Below are positions 8,244 through 17,101 of a stretch of 64,000 bases of DNA, piece by piece. Both the position numbers and the translations under genes were made by a program. The notes under the pieces are model-generated. The model was not told the origin of the DNA. It worked only from the letters and a program-made list of their open reading frames with translations, and searched no databases. Origin of the DNA: M0027 sp021713415 (GTDB lineage Bacteria; Pseudomonadota; Gammaproteobacteria; Francisellales; Francisellaceae); NCBI GenBank assembly GCA_021713415.1, contig JAKJJQ010000011.1, forward strand, positions 5,763 to 69,762, in the 5' to 3' direction. Position 1 is the stretch's first letter, and each line of letters opens with the position of its first letter.

Positions 8244-8456
8244 ATGATAGAAGTAAACTTAAATGTTATGATGGCTAAAAGAAAAATTAAAGCCAAAGAT
8301 TTAGCTGAAAAAATTGGAATTACTGAGCAAAATTTATCTATTTTAAAAAATGGTAAAGCTAAAGCCATTCGATTTTCTACTTTAGAGGCAATATGTGAAC
8401 ACTTAAACTGCCAACCTGGTGATATTCTTGTCTATACTTGCAATCAATCTCTATAA
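8244..8456 (+). CDS. YozG-like Cro/C1 helix-turn-helix regulator
   Basis: A 70-residue single-domain regulator. The HTH spans about residues 8-60: RKIKAKDLAEKIGITEQNLSI, then LKNGKAKAIRFSTLEAICEHLNCQPGDIL. The ending CQPGDIL is typical of YozG-like XRE proteins that pair with DUF2975. It follows the membrane protein by 12 nt and is co-transcribed. It probably autoregulates the promoter at 7629. Confidence 0.85.
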   Translation: MIEVNLNVMMAKRKIKAKDLAEKIGITEQNLSILKNGKAKAIRFSTLEAICEHLNCQPGDILVYTCNQSL

Positions 8457-8565
8457 GCCTTAGCTTAGAGCTTAGATCAATTGAAATTATAGGCACATAA
8501 AAGAGTACTACGACTGACTCTCAGCTAAAATAAATTACGCACAACTAAAGCGATAAGGATAACTA

Positions 8566-9234
8566 ATGGAAATATGGTTAGATAGTGCAGATATACAATC
8601 TGCTATTCATTTTGAAAATATAGGGCTTATTGATGGGATAACTACCAACCCTAAAATACTTTCAGATGCAAAAGAAGCACCATTAAGAACTTTACAAAGT
8701 CTCTTAGAGACTAGTAAAAACTCTATATGCGCTCAAGTATTGGCGCAAAATGCTAGGGAAATCATAGTTCAAGCAAAAGAGCTTCAGAAGATATCAAAAC
8801 GTATTATCGTTAAAATACCTGCAAATGAGCAAGGTTATCTTGCAATGAAAGAACTTGTTGAAGAAGGCATACCTGTCCTTGCAACATCGGTATTTACAGC
8901 AAACCAAGTGTTAATGTCATGCAAACTCAATGTTGATTATATCGCCCCCTACTTTAACCATATCAAATCAATTAATCCAAATTGGGAACAGGAAATTAAA
9001 AGAATGGTGATGATAACAAAAACCATAGACTGCAAGAGCAAGTTAATGATGGCAAGTATAAAGTCTATAGAAGATATCTATTTTAGTATTGATATAGGGG
9101 CGCAAAGTATTACTGCCCCTGGCAACGTTTTAGAGCAATTGTTTAATACCCCTGAACAAATGTCTGAAGTATTAGATGAATTTCAATCTGCTTGGGGTAC
9201 TGTCAAAGAGGATTTAATTTTTGCAAATGCTTAA
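8566..9234 (+). CDS. Fructose-6-phosphate aldolase/transaldolase-like protein
   Basis: A 222-residue TIM-barrel protein of the FSA/TalC branch of transaldolases. Visible motifs are the N-terminal Asp in IWLDSADI, GITTNPKIL, the Schiff-base lysine in IIVKIPANEQG, TSVFTANQ, DYIAPYFNHI, MMASIKS and the C-terminal QSITAPGNVLEQ. Length matches the short FSA subfamily. These enzymes cleave fructose-6-phosphate or act as transaldolases in the cytosol. An AAGGAT-type ribosome site precedes the ATG. It stands alone with no sugar-pathway neighbours, in an accessory region. Confidence 0.8.
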   Translation: MEIWLDSADIQSAIHFENIGLIDGITTNPKILSDAKEAPLRTLQSLLETSKNSICAQVLAQNAREIIVQAKELQKISKRIIVKIPANEQGYLAMKELVEEGIPVLATSVFTANQVLMSCKLNVDYIAPYFNHIKSINPNWEQEIKRMVMITKTIDCKSKLMMASIKSIEDIYFSIDIGAQSITAPGNVLEQLFNTPEQMSEVLDEFQSAWGTVKEDLIFANA

Positions 9235-9325
9235 TAAATCACCACTAACGAAAATATCTATAAACTTCTAATTTTTTACTAATCTTTTAAATAACTTCAA
9301 CTAAATTTTTAAAAGAGAAATTATT

Positions 9326-10687
9326 ATGGATGACAATGAGGTACTAAATTTCTTAGAAAGCGTTCATGATCAATATTTAGACTATCCAGAACTACATAAT
9401 ATTCTAACCTACATATTTTGCGGTAGAATACCAAATGACAACTTTAATGTTTCTTCAGATAAAGAACTTAAAAGTTTATGTGATACTTTAAAAAATTTAT
9501 TTATATCTGATAAAACCCAAATTAAAAAACTTATCAATAGTACTAATAATCCAAATTTAAATTCAATAAAAAACATTATTGAAGAAATACTTAAATACAT
9601 AAATGATTCTAAAACTAAATATACTATTTTAAAATATTTAAGCGGTTTATCATTGTTTAAATTTCATTGCCTAACTGAAGGCTATAATGAACGCGATATA
9701 CATTTTAGTTTATCTCAAGAACCAGATTACTTAATAAAAGTGTCTACTGAAAAAAATATTTCTTACAGTGTAGTTATTGACCCTATATCTACTTTTAATA
9801 GCATAACTATTAAGCCCATACATTTTTGTAATATGAGAATGCTAACTATTACACCGAGTTGTAGACATTCAATGAAGTTTTTAAGATTAAAACTACATAG
9901 CTATGAACTTATACCAAATAAGTCTAAAAATCACTTTGTTATAAGTTCGTTAAGAACAGTTGAAGCAAAGCATGAAGTCGTAGTTTCTAGTATATCTGAA
10001 AAAGAAAATGATAATTATACTGATTGTAAATTAATTTTATCTAATTCTAGCAAAAGTCATATTACATGCCTTAACTTATTTAGTTTAGCACTTGAATGTA
10101 TACAGATAAAAACAAACTTAAAGTTTACAAACTGTACTTTCAGTTCTATTAAATGGAAAAATTGTAATTTTAATAAAATTCCATACTTTGATAATCAATG
10201 CAGAGTTAATCAATTTGTTGATATTGACCCCCCGTCTATTAAAAGCTTAGCTGGTGAACCACTAGAATATTCTAACTTAACATCATTTTTTAGCAAAAAT
10301 GGGGCTTATTTAGAAGCACAACAACTACATCAAAAATTTCTATTAGCCAAAGCAAATAGATCAAATATAGATAAGCAATTTAAATATTTAGTTAAGCTAT
10401 ATGATGAAATTAACTCTTGTGGAACAAATATATTAAAACCAATACGTTGGTGGCTATTTATATACATAATTAATGTCCTTTTAGTCTTTTTATCATTCAA
10501 TTTTTGGTGTTCTGTAAAGCAAGTAACCCTAATATTGATACCTGCACTTACGATAATTGAAAAAACTAGAATAAGCTTATTGCCTTGGTATACACAACTA
10601 TGTTTGTATATCTCTATGATTTTATCTTATATTCTTCTATTTTTAATCGCTCTAACAATTAGGAAAAAGTTAAAACTGCGTGAGTAA
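9326..10687 (+). CDS. Hypothetical protein with C-terminal membrane helices
   Basis: A 453-residue, Asn/Ser/Lys-rich protein that I do not recognise. Residues about 1-370 look cytoplasmic and contain a short pentapeptide-like stretch (FTNCTFSSIKWKNCNFNKI). Two hydrophobic helices lie near residues 374-394 and 427-446, and the end is basic (RKKLKLRE), so it is probably anchored by a C-terminal hairpin. A GAGAAA ribosome site precedes the ATG. The stop codon is only 27 nt from the 26-nt repeat flanking tRNA-Val, which suggests it is the terminal cargo gene of an integrated element. Confidence 0.6.
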   Translation: MDDNEVLNFLESVHDQYLDYPELHNILTYIFCGRIPNDNFNVSSDKELKSLCDTLKNLFISDKTQIKKLINSTNNPNLNSIKNIIEEILKYINDSKTKYTILKYLSGLSLFKFHCLTEGYNERDIHFSLSQEPDYLIKVSTEKNISYSVVIDPISTFNSITIKPIHFCNMRMLTITPSCRHSMKFLRLKLHSYELIPNKSKNHFVISSLRTVEAKHEVVVSSISEKENDNYTDCKLILSNSSKSHITCLNLFSLALECIQIKTNLKFTNCTFSSIKWKNCNFNKIPYFDNQCRVNQFVDIDPPSIKSLAGEPLEYSNLTSFFSKNGAYLEAQQLHQKFLLAKANRSNIDKQFKYLVKLYDEINSCGTNILKPIRWWLFIYIINVLLVFLSFNFWCSVKQVTLILIPALTIIEKTRISLLPWYTQLCLYISMILSYILLFLIALTIRKKLKLRE

Positions 10688-10714
10688 TTTAGAAGTGAAA
10701 ATCTCATGATCCAA

Positions 10715-10740
10715 AAATTCTTGTTACCTATATGTTACCT
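10715..10740 (-). repeat. 26-nt integration-type repeat, copy beside tRNA-Val
   Basis: A perfect 26-nt match (reverse complement) to 63174-63199. Its core is two direct AGGTAAC heptamers separated by four bases (AGGTAACATATAGGTAAC). It lies 80 nt beyond the 3' end of tRNA-Val, in the same orientation relative to the tRNA as the other copy has relative to tRNA-Arg. Paired short direct repeats like this resemble arm-type binding sites of a tyrosine integrase. Confidence 0.75.
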
Positions 10741-10820
10741 GAAAACAACATTTGATTTAAAAATTGAGATTATTTTATTTTATTTTTTAGGTTAATTATT
10801 GATATTAAAAAGGTTTCTCA

Positions 10821-10896
10821 TGGTGGGTGCTGAGGGGATCGAACCCCCGACCCTCGCCTTGTAAGGGCGATGCTCTCCCAGCTGAGCTAAGCACCC
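10821..10896 (-). tRNA. tRNA-Val (TAC)
   Basis: A complete 76-nt cloverleaf including an encoded CCA end. The acceptor GGGTGCT pairs with AGCACCC; the D-arm has AGCTCAGCTGGGAGAGC; the anticodon loop CTTACAA carries TAC; and the T-arm is GGGGGTTCGATCCCC. It sits at the boundary between the accessory region on the left and ghrA on the right. Its 3' end faces the accessory region, the usual layout for a tRNA used as an integration site. Confidence 0.97.
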
Positions 10897-10909
10897 GAGA
10901 ACGAGAGTG

Positions 10910-10937
10910 ATTATATCTAACTGAAACAAACTGTCAA
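10910..10937 (-). promoter_or_regulatory. Consensus sigma-70 promoter of tRNA-Val
   Basis: On the minus strand: TTGACA (10932-10937), 16-nt spacer, TATAAT (10910-10915). Both hexamers are perfect consensus, as expected for a stable-RNA gene. The predicted start is just before the tRNA 5' end. Confidence 0.88.
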
Positions 10938-11097
10938 TTGGTTTTTTATCATTTTATAAAGAATCATTCATTTTTTTAAATCTTAAACATTAATTGATTA
11001 AAAATCATTCAGATATATTAAGTATATTGTTATTTCCCAGTTTGCTATTTAAAATAATTATTCTGTAAGTTTAAATTAATAGCGAGTAGTTGATTCA

Positions 11098-12054
11098 ATG
11101 GCAGTTGCACTAATTATTGGTAAAGATGAAAATGAGCGAATTTTAAGAAAAAAACAAATTCAACAATGGTATGAAGCCCTATCAAAGCTAATGCATCATG
11201 TTGATATTTATGTTTATCCTGAGATACCAGAGCCACAAGCAGTTGAATATGTTGTTTGCTGGTCTCAACCTGAAGGTATTTTTAGTCAATTTCCTAATTT
11301 AAAATGTATTTCTTCTATTGGTGCTGGTGTAAATCATTTAGTTTCCGATACTTCAGTTGCAGATGAAATACCCATAGTGCGTGTTGTTGATCCTATATTA
11401 TCTCGAGATATGGCACATTATGTAATTCAAGCGGTTTTAAATTATACGCGCCAATATGCAAGGTTTGCTCATAGTCAACAACAAAAATTTTGGGATCAAT
11501 TACCACCGTTTAATACGACAGATGAAAATACTGTTGGCGTTATGGGGGTTGGTGAAATCGGTAGTGCTATTGCACAAGCATTAAATCATATTCAAATCCC
11601 AACCATTGGATTTAGCCGCAGTAAAAAAGTAATTACAGGCATTGAAACTTATGATCAATCTCAACTAAATAACTTCTTAAGCTTAAGCCATATTTTAGTC
11701 TGTACACTACCTTTAACTGAACAAACAACTGGCATAATTAATAAAGATTTAATTTCTCAGCTACCAAAGGGAGCTTATATCATTAGCATTGGCCGTGGTG
11801 CGCATATTGTTGATGATGATTTACTTCAAGCATTAGATCAAGGGCATTTATCTGGTGCAAAGTTAGATGTATTTAATCAAGAACCTTTACCAAATGACCA
11901 CCCTTTTTGGTCACACCCAAAAATTGAAATTACCCCACATAATGCTGCTGTTAGTGATCCATTTAGTGCTGCAATCTGTGTAGCAGATAATTATAAACGA
12001 CTACAAAGTCATCAACCATTATGCTATCAGGTTAATAAAGATAAGGGTTATTAA
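11098..12054 (+). CDS. 2-hydroxyacid dehydrogenase (GhrA-like)
   Basis: A 318-residue D-isomer-specific 2-hydroxyacid dehydrogenase of the glyoxylate/hydroxypyruvate reductase A branch. It has the NAD(P)-binding motif GVMGVGEIG (about residues 145-153), the catalytic Arg in SIGRGAHIVD, Glu in FNQEPLPNDHP and His in ITPHNAA. It reduces glyoxylate or hydroxypyruvate in the cytosol; exact substrate is uncertain. Its last 4 nt overlap the end of the convergent hydrolase gene. Confidence 0.82.
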   Translation: MAVALIIGKDENERILRKKQIQQWYEALSKLMHHVDIYVYPEIPEPQAVEYVVCWSQPEGIFSQFPNLKCISSIGAGVNHLVSDTSVADEIPIVRVVDPILSRDMAHYVIQAVLNYTRQYARFAHSQQQKFWDQLPPFNTTDENTVGVMGVGEIGSAIAQALNHIQIPTIGFSRSKKVITGIETYDQSQLNNFLSLSHILVCTLPLTEQTTGIINKDLISQLPKGAYIISIGRGAHIVDDDLLQALDQGHLSGAKLDVFNQEPLPNDHPFWSHPKIEITPHNAAVSDPFSAAICVADNYKRLQSHQPLCYQVNKDKGY

Positions 12055-12899
12055 TCTGTTAGAAAGGCTTCTACTACTTGATTAAATAACTTTGGTGATT
12101 CGACAAACATAAAATGATTACCACCATCAGATTCTGAAAAAATATATAATTGTGAATTAGTAACTTGCTTATTTAACCATTGATGTGATTGATATGGATG
12201 TAAACTTTTTTCACCAGTAATAAATAAGCATGGCTTGTTAATTTTTCTTACTACATCACGATAATCTTGGCATATATTGTTAAAATAAAGTTGTTTTGCT
12301 GCCATATTAGAAATTTTCATACAGGATAGAATAAATGCCTTTTGTTCATCTGATATATATTGTGTTGTCATCATATCGACAATTTTATGTTTTAATTGAT
12401 TACCTGTATCATGAATAAATCCATCCGTTAATTCATGTAAACTGTCTAAATTATAAATTGCACCATAATTTTGTCGCTCAACTTCAGACCAGCTAGGGTT
12501 AACTGACAAACAAGCAGGCTCATCAATAATAATTAATTTACTAATTTTATCTAAACCAAATAAATCAATATAAGTATAAATCATTGATGCGCCAAGTGAA
12601 TGACCCATCAGTATAATTTCATTCAAGTTAAGACTTTCAATGACATCATATAAGTCTTTTGCAAAACGTGCTAAACGATAGCCATAATCAACTTTTTCTG
12701 ACTGACCATGCCCACGCTTATCAAGCGCAATGACATTCATCATGATTGAAAAATATTCTATTTGATATTTAAATATATCCTTTGATAAGCCACCACCTGG
12801 TAGCATAATCATTGGCTTACCACTTCCAGTAGATATATAATTCAATTTCACACCATCACTTACTTGAATGACTCTATCATCAATATTTTCTTTTTTCAT
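12051..12899 (-). CDS. Alpha/beta hydrolase
   Basis: A 282-residue alpha/beta-hydrolase-fold enzyme. The oxyanion-hole region is MIMLPGGGLSKDIF. ALDKRGHGQS follows strand 4, and the nucleophile elbow is MGHSLGAS. A late histidine lies in GGNHFMFVES. The triad therefore looks complete, unlike the hydrolase domain at 57317-59077. The substrate is unknown. No signal peptide is seen, so it is cytoplasmic. Confidence 0.8.
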   Translation of the reverse strand: MKKENIDDRVIQVSDGVKLNYISTGSGKPMIMLPGGGLSKDIFKYQIEYFSIMMNVIALDKRGHGQSEKVDYGYRLARFAKDLYDVIESLNLNEIILMGHSLGASMIYTYIDLFGLDKISKLIIIDEPACLSVNPSWSEVERQNYGAIYNLDSLHELTDGFIHDTGNQLKHKIVDMMTTQYISDEQKAFILSCMKISNMAAKQLYFNNICQDYRDVVRKINKPCLFITGEKSLHPYQSHQWLNKQVTNSQLYIFSESDGGNHFMFVESPKLFNQVVEAFLTD

Positions 12900-12944
12900 G
12901 ACAAAAAAATCTCATTTTTTACCTAACATAAACTAAAATATCAT

Positions 12945-12958
12945 AGCATCATGATGCT
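12945..12958. promoter_or_regulatory. 14-nt perfect palindrome upstream of the hydrolase
   Basis: AGCATCATGATGCT lies about 45 nt upstream of the hydrolase start. It could be an operator. Nothing else in the window identifies a cognate regulator. Confidence 0.3.
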
Positions 12959-13083
12959 TAAATTAATAAGTTAATACAACTTCACTTAGCCTTAAACCGT
13001 ACCCTCTACCCTATGCTCAACCAAGCATTAATATTTATAATAACTAAACATATTAAAAAGTGTTATTTAAATGAGGTTTTGTA

Positions 13084-13341
13084 ATGTCTATAAATATTGA
13101 GATCCAACACAGTAATCTGAAAAAAAGGTCTAGAATTTATTATAATGCTTTTTTAATCGATAATAATTTATATGATGATAATTCAGGTTGCAATCATATA
13201 TTATTAAATATAGAACATATGAAAAATTATTTACACTGCAAAAAATTACGCCAAGCTATTTATTATCTAATAAGCCATGGTGCTGTTTTTAAGGATACCG
13301 ACACTAATAAAATCGTTACAATTTCAAATATTAATCATTAA
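13084..13341 (+). CDS. Hypothetical protein
   Basis: An 85-residue protein that I do not recognise: soluble, basic in the middle (CKKLRQAIYYLISHG) and rich in Asn and Ile. A GAGG ribosome site precedes the ATG with good spacing. It lies upstream of the LuxR-type regulator in the same direction, with about 110 nt between them, so co-transcription is possible. Confidence 0.5.
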   Translation: MSINIEIQHSNLKKRSRIYYNAFLIDNNLYDDNSGCNHILLNIEHMKNYLHCKKLRQAIYYLISHGAVFKDTDTNKIVTISNINH

Positions 13342-13453
13342 TATATAAATTTTTTTATCACTGAACACGCTCTTATCTTCGCTGTAAAATTTTGAACTTC
13401 TTATAATACTTTGTTATCATAAATTTGATTATTTATCTAGGAGGGTGTGCAAG

Positions 13454-14311
13454 ATGGATATTTATAAAAAGATTAAGCATTGGGAAACAATCTATAGCAA
13501 TAGTATTTTGTTTTCAAAGCTCGCTAAAGATGCAATAAAATACTCTGCGCCAATTAAAGACTTTTTTGATAAAAGTGTTCCTACATATCAATTAAGTAAT
13601 TTTTCTTTTGTCAGAACTAGAAATGATAATCAGCGTTCGATTATTACTTTGAAGCCATTATTAGCCAAAAAGTTTTATAATAAAAATCTACATGCTAATG
13701 ATTTAATGCTTGATCGAGACAATATATACCCTTTGTATAATAGAAAAGATTTACTAAATAGAGAACAGCTAGAAACATATAAATCAATAAATAAAGAACT
13801 TTCAATGTTTGAGCCTATTATAATAGAACATGATTTAGGCATTGCTAAAGATTCTTTCTGCTTTTTAATAAAACCCAGTGATAATAAACAAATAGATAAT
13901 ATTGTTATGCTATATAATCTTCTTTATAAAGTAATATTAACTTTCTATAAGTTATACCAGCCACCACTAACAAAAATATTTCCAAGTTATGAAATAACTT
14001 ATAATCAACGATTAGAAACACCTAACTATGCACCATTTTCTCAAATTATGTTAGATTTTAATTTAACCGCTAATGAACTCAATTATATTAAATTACTAAC
14101 CCATAACATGAATACAAATCAAATTGCCACCTTACTTAGCAAATCACCCAGAACTGTCGAAAAAGCGATTGATAGAATTAAAATAAAAAGTAGTTTCAGC
14201 TCAAAAATTGAACTAGAAAATTATTTACAAACTCATTATTTAGACTATACCTATAATTATTTAATAAGTAACGACACCTTAAAATATAATAATTATCAAG
14301 AAGTTGCATAA
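13454..14311 (+). CDS. LuxR/GerE-type HTH transcriptional regulator
   Basis: A 285-residue protein with a C-terminal LuxR-type DNA-binding domain. The diagnostic pattern is LTANELNYIKLLTHNMNTNQ, then IATLLSKSPRTVEKAIDRIKIK (about residues 203-245). The N-terminal part is unrecognised; it lacks a receiver-type phosphoacceptor motif and the LuxR autoinducer-binding signature. Spacing from GGAGGG (ending 13445) supports the ATG at 13454; an in-frame GTG overlaps that ribosome site. It is an orphan regulator beside the effector-like gene at 14475, which it might control (inference). Confidence 0.7.
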   Translation: MDIYKKIKHWETIYSNSILFSKLAKDAIKYSAPIKDFFDKSVPTYQLSNFSFVRTRNDNQRSIITLKPLLAKKFYNKNLHANDLMLDRDNIYPLYNRKDLLNREQLETYKSINKELSMFEPIIIEHDLGIAKDSFCFLIKPSDNKQIDNIVMLYNLLYKVILTFYKLYQPPLTKIFPSYEITYNQRLETPNYAPFSQIMLDFNLTANELNYIKLLTHNMNTNQIATLLSKSPRTVEKAIDRIKIKSSFSSKIELENYLQTHYLDYTYNYLISNDTLKYNNYQEVA

Positions 14312-14324
14312 ACTAATAGGCTTG

Positions 14325-14347
14325 GACTTAATATATGCGAATAAGTC
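14325..14347. terminator. Weak hairpin after the LuxR-type gene
   Basis: GACTTA (14325-14330) pairs with TAAGTC (14342-14347), followed by a short T/A-rich run. It is a poor terminator candidate. Confidence 0.25.
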
Positions 14348-14411
14348 TATTTCATTAGAACCAGAAATAAAGCATTCAATGGCAATTATAAAAACATATT
14401 GCATATAATAT

Positions 14412-14440
14412 ATTGTATATTTAATATATTTATGTTACGA
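14412..14440 (+). promoter_or_regulatory. Possible promoter for the 14475 gene
   Basis: A TTGTAT hexamer followed by 17 nt and TACGAT lies in the very AT-rich stretch upstream of the gene. The match is moderate and positions are approximate. Confidence 0.35.
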
Positions 14441-14464
14441 TATACTTTACAGTATAAAAAATAC

Positions 14465-14473
14465 GGGGTTGCA
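14465..14473 (+). promoter_or_regulatory. G-rich TTGCA leader element (copy 3)
   Basis: GGGGTTGCA is separated by one base from the ATG at 14475. It is identical over nine bases to the copy before the CaaX gene (6947-6955, minus strand). Confidence 0.6.
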
Positions 14474-14474
14474 A

Positions 14475-15350
14475 ATGCCAATATTTAAACATACACATAC
14501 AAGCGATGAAATTAAAAAAATTGATTCGTTATATAATTTTCTAGCTGTAAATGACAATCGCGCTACAGGCAGCAGGCCAACAGCAATAAAAAATATTTCA
14601 ATGGCATATGAATCAATAAATAATAGTGATCAAACTGAATCTGGATGGAAAGTAAAGATAAAGCCAGCATTAGATACCATATCCTCAGAACTTAGCACTC
14701 TTCAAAAACAATTTGGAAATGCTAGCACACAATATTATGAAGCAGAAAAACCAAATAAAGGGCAATTTTTTGCACTATACGACGCTAGAGAAAATCTAAT
14801 TAAAGGATTGAAATTAGCTCATTGTGCTTATATAAAATCAGAGGGTATTTTGGAGGGTTTGAATATTAGGAATAGGAAACGAGATCATGCACTAGATAAG
14901 CTCCATAATATAGAAAATAGTATTAAACAAGTGTTAACAAGTAAAGATGATCCGAACAAAAATTATAAACAACTATATCCAGCACATAACCAAAAAGATC
15001 ATGAACGTGAAGTTAGAAATAGATGCAGAGAAGATATTGGAGAATTAAATGATAAAATAAATACCTGTATAACCAAAATGGAGGAACATCACAAGCCTTT
15101 GAAAAATCAAGTAGGAAGCATAAAACATTCACATGATAATAAAAGGCCATATATATCATCTCACTCTAGCCAGCATGAACAATTACGTGCTAGCCATAGC
15201 TTATCATCATCCAAACCAAAAACTAACAGCCAAAATAAATCAACACCATCATCTAAACCAAAAGAACCTGAGCATATTATTAGACGTGGATTTGCTGATG
15301 TAGCTGCTGGATTTGGTCGTATCATTATAGATGGATTAGGTAATAATTGA
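14475..15350 (+). CDS. Effector-like hypothetical protein
   Basis: A 291-residue protein that I do not recognise. Residues about 1-210 look helical and coiled (VKIKPALDTISSELSTLQKQ; NRCREDIGELNDKINTCITK). A low-complexity Ser/Lys/His/Pro linker follows (about 215-265: SSHSSQHEQLRASHSLSSSK), ending in RRGFADVAAGFGRIIIDGLG. It has no signal peptide. The gene sits behind an orphan LuxR regulator and begins after the GGGGTTGCA element shared with other accessory genes. An in-frame TTG at 14469 lies inside that element, so ATG 14475 is preferred. Effector status is inference. Confidence 0.55.
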   Translation: MPIFKHTHTSDEIKKIDSLYNFLAVNDNRATGSRPTAIKNISMAYESINNSDQTESGWKVKIKPALDTISSELSTLQKQFGNASTQYYEAEKPNKGQFFALYDARENLIKGLKLAHCAYIKSEGILEGLNIRNRKRDHALDKLHNIENSIKQVLTSKDDPNKNYKQLYPAHNQKDHEREVRNRCREDIGELNDKINTCITKMEEHHKPLKNQVGSIKHSHDNKRPYISSHSSQHEQLRASHSLSSSKPKTNSQNKSTPSSKPKEPEHIIRRGFADVAAGFGRIIIDGLGNN

Positions 15351-15362
15351 TATAACAAAATC

Positions 15363-15415
15363 TATTGGCTCTTCTGCATTTCTTGTAGCTCTGTCGCAGA
15401 GCTAACACTCCAATA
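15363..15415. terminator. Nested hairpin between convergent genes
   Basis: A perfect 8-bp stem TAGCTCTG/CAGAGCTA with a TCG loop (15386-15404) lies inside an outer TATTGG/CCAATA pairing. It lies between the convergent ends of the 14475 gene and the permease, a position where a two-way terminator is expected. No poly-T tract follows on either strand, so termination is uncertain. Confidence 0.4.
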
Positions 15416-15456
15416 ATAATTTGAAAAACTAAATATTAAGTCTGTAACAAAAGCAC

Positions 15457-17001
15457 TCAAACCACTTGCTCAGGTGTACTTTTATAAACATAAGTAACCA
15501 AAAAGTAAGTTATCAATGAAACGATAACAATTAATCCAAAAAAGAGATTACTCGATAAAAGGCCTATACCACCATATTTTAATGGCCCAAGCATTGACAA
15601 TACGGCTAAGACAATAACATGGCATAATAATGGTGATGATTTCAGTACAACTTGTAAAAAGCTATCATGGTATCTCATTTGCGTTAATGTATAACCAATA
15701 AAAGCCAAACAGATAAAACCAACAACATAAACGGTATAAGGAAAACCTGAAAATATAAATAAAATCGATAAAAATGCAAAAATAAATGGTAATAAAAACT
15801 GGATAAAAGGTATTGAAAACTGCCCCTTAATCTTATGGGCTCGAAGCTTACCCAAACATACTGGAATCGACATATAAGAAATCACATAAAATAATGATAA
15901 AAATGAGACTAAAGAAGCCCATGATTTAAACATTACTAAAAAAACAATGGCTAATAAAATCGTCGTTACTAAAGAACGTCGGCTGAAATTATATTTAGAC
16001 ATTTTCATAAAAAATGCCGGCATTTGTTTATCTTCTGACATCCCAGTTAACATTCTAGTTGTAGAGCCTGTATATATTAATCCTGTACCAGAAGGAGAAG
16101 CTACTGCATCAACATATAAAACAATCGTCATTAAATTTAAATTCAACATCATGGTTATTTGAACAAATGGACTAGTGAAATTTAAATTCTTCCAACCTGA
16201 TGAGATATCAATAGAGCCAATAAATGATGTCTGAAGCACCATATAAACTAATAAGGTTATGATAATTGATAGAATCATAGCCAGAGGTATATCACGCTTA
16301 GGGTTTTTTGCCTCAGATGAAAATGAAACAATATTTTGGAAACCATTAAAAGAGTAAATCATGCCAGCGCCAATCATTGCTGAGAATACCGAAGAAAATC
16401 CATACGGCATAAACCCATGGCCAGTAGAGTGAAAATTACTCGACTTAAAGCTTGCGAGCATAATTGAGATTGCTGTTATCGTAGGTATACAAACTTTTAC
16501 AACTGTTAATAAAACATTACTATGGGATAGAATTTTTACACCCCAAAAGTTGATTACGCCAAATAATAACACCATACAAATTGAAACTAATAGGCCAATA
16601 TGGGTTAATTGGTGTGTTACTGTATCAAATAAATATGGGCTAATTGTCGCTGATAATGATGAGAGATACTGAATACTCCCTTCTGCTTCTGTTGCAATGA
16701 CAGCAGTTAATCCCAACCAGGTTGCAATAGTACAAATAAAGGCAAATTCTTTATTATGGCTAATCACTAAAAGCCTTGCCATTAATCCTCTTTTAGGATA
16801 ATTAAATGATATTTCAGCTAAACATAAACCGAGTATTAAAATAATAACCGCCGTTACAAGCCAAGCTAAAAAGGCTGAAGGCCCTGCAATTTTAGCAGCA
16901 TAGAATGAGCTAAAAAGCCACCCAGAGCCAATCATTGTACCTATCCCAATTGCGGTTAATGCAATAAAACCAATCTTATGATGATGTATATTAATACTCA
17001 A
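15457..17001 (-). CDS. APC-family amino acid permease
   Basis: A 514-residue inner-membrane transporter with about twelve predicted helices. The first helix has the APC signature GIGTMIGSGWLFSSFYAAKIAG, matching the family's GS/G-rich substrate site. A later conserved segment is SFNGFQNIVSFSSEAKNPKRD, the usual EAKNPKRD/IP motif. It should import amino acids or related amines by proton symport or exchange. Specificity cannot be told. It is a single gene, with no co-transcribed decarboxylase. Confidence 0.85.
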   Translation of the reverse strand: MSINIHHHKIGFIALTAIGIGTMIGSGWLFSSFYAAKIAGPSAFLAWLVTAVIILILGLCLAEISFNYPKRGLMARLLVISHNKEFAFICTIATWLGLTAVIATEAEGSIQYLSSLSATISPYLFDTVTHQLTHIGLLVSICMVLLFGVINFWGVKILSHSNVLLTVVKVCIPTITAISIMLASFKSSNFHSTGHGFMPYGFSSVFSAMIGAGMIYSFNGFQNIVSFSSEAKNPKRDIPLAMILSIIITLLVYMVLQTSFIGSIDISSGWKNLNFTSPFVQITMMLNLNLMTIVLYVDAVASPSGTGLIYTGSTTRMLTGMSEDKQMPAFFMKMSKYNFSRRSLVTTILLAIVFLVMFKSWASLVSFLSLFYVISYMSIPVCLGKLRAHKIKGQFSIPFIQFLLPFIFAFLSILFIFSGFPYTVYVVGFICLAFIGYTLTQMRYHDSFLQVVLKSSPLLCHVIVLAVLSMLGPLKYGGIGLLSSNLFFGLIVIVSLITYFLVTYVYKSTPEQVV

Positions 17002-17101
17002 AATATAATACTCTAAAATTATTTACATAATGAGCTAAAGACTAAAAGATATATCTATTAATTTCAACTATAGTTTTATCATAAGCATGTTTTACATTAA
17101 C

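Noticed and set aside
7692..8456. Toxin-antitoxin pair
   Set aside because: A small membrane protein followed by an HTH gene could suggest this, but the motif GDVFSIKN and the YozG-type HTH fit the DUF2975 pair, which is not known as a toxin system.
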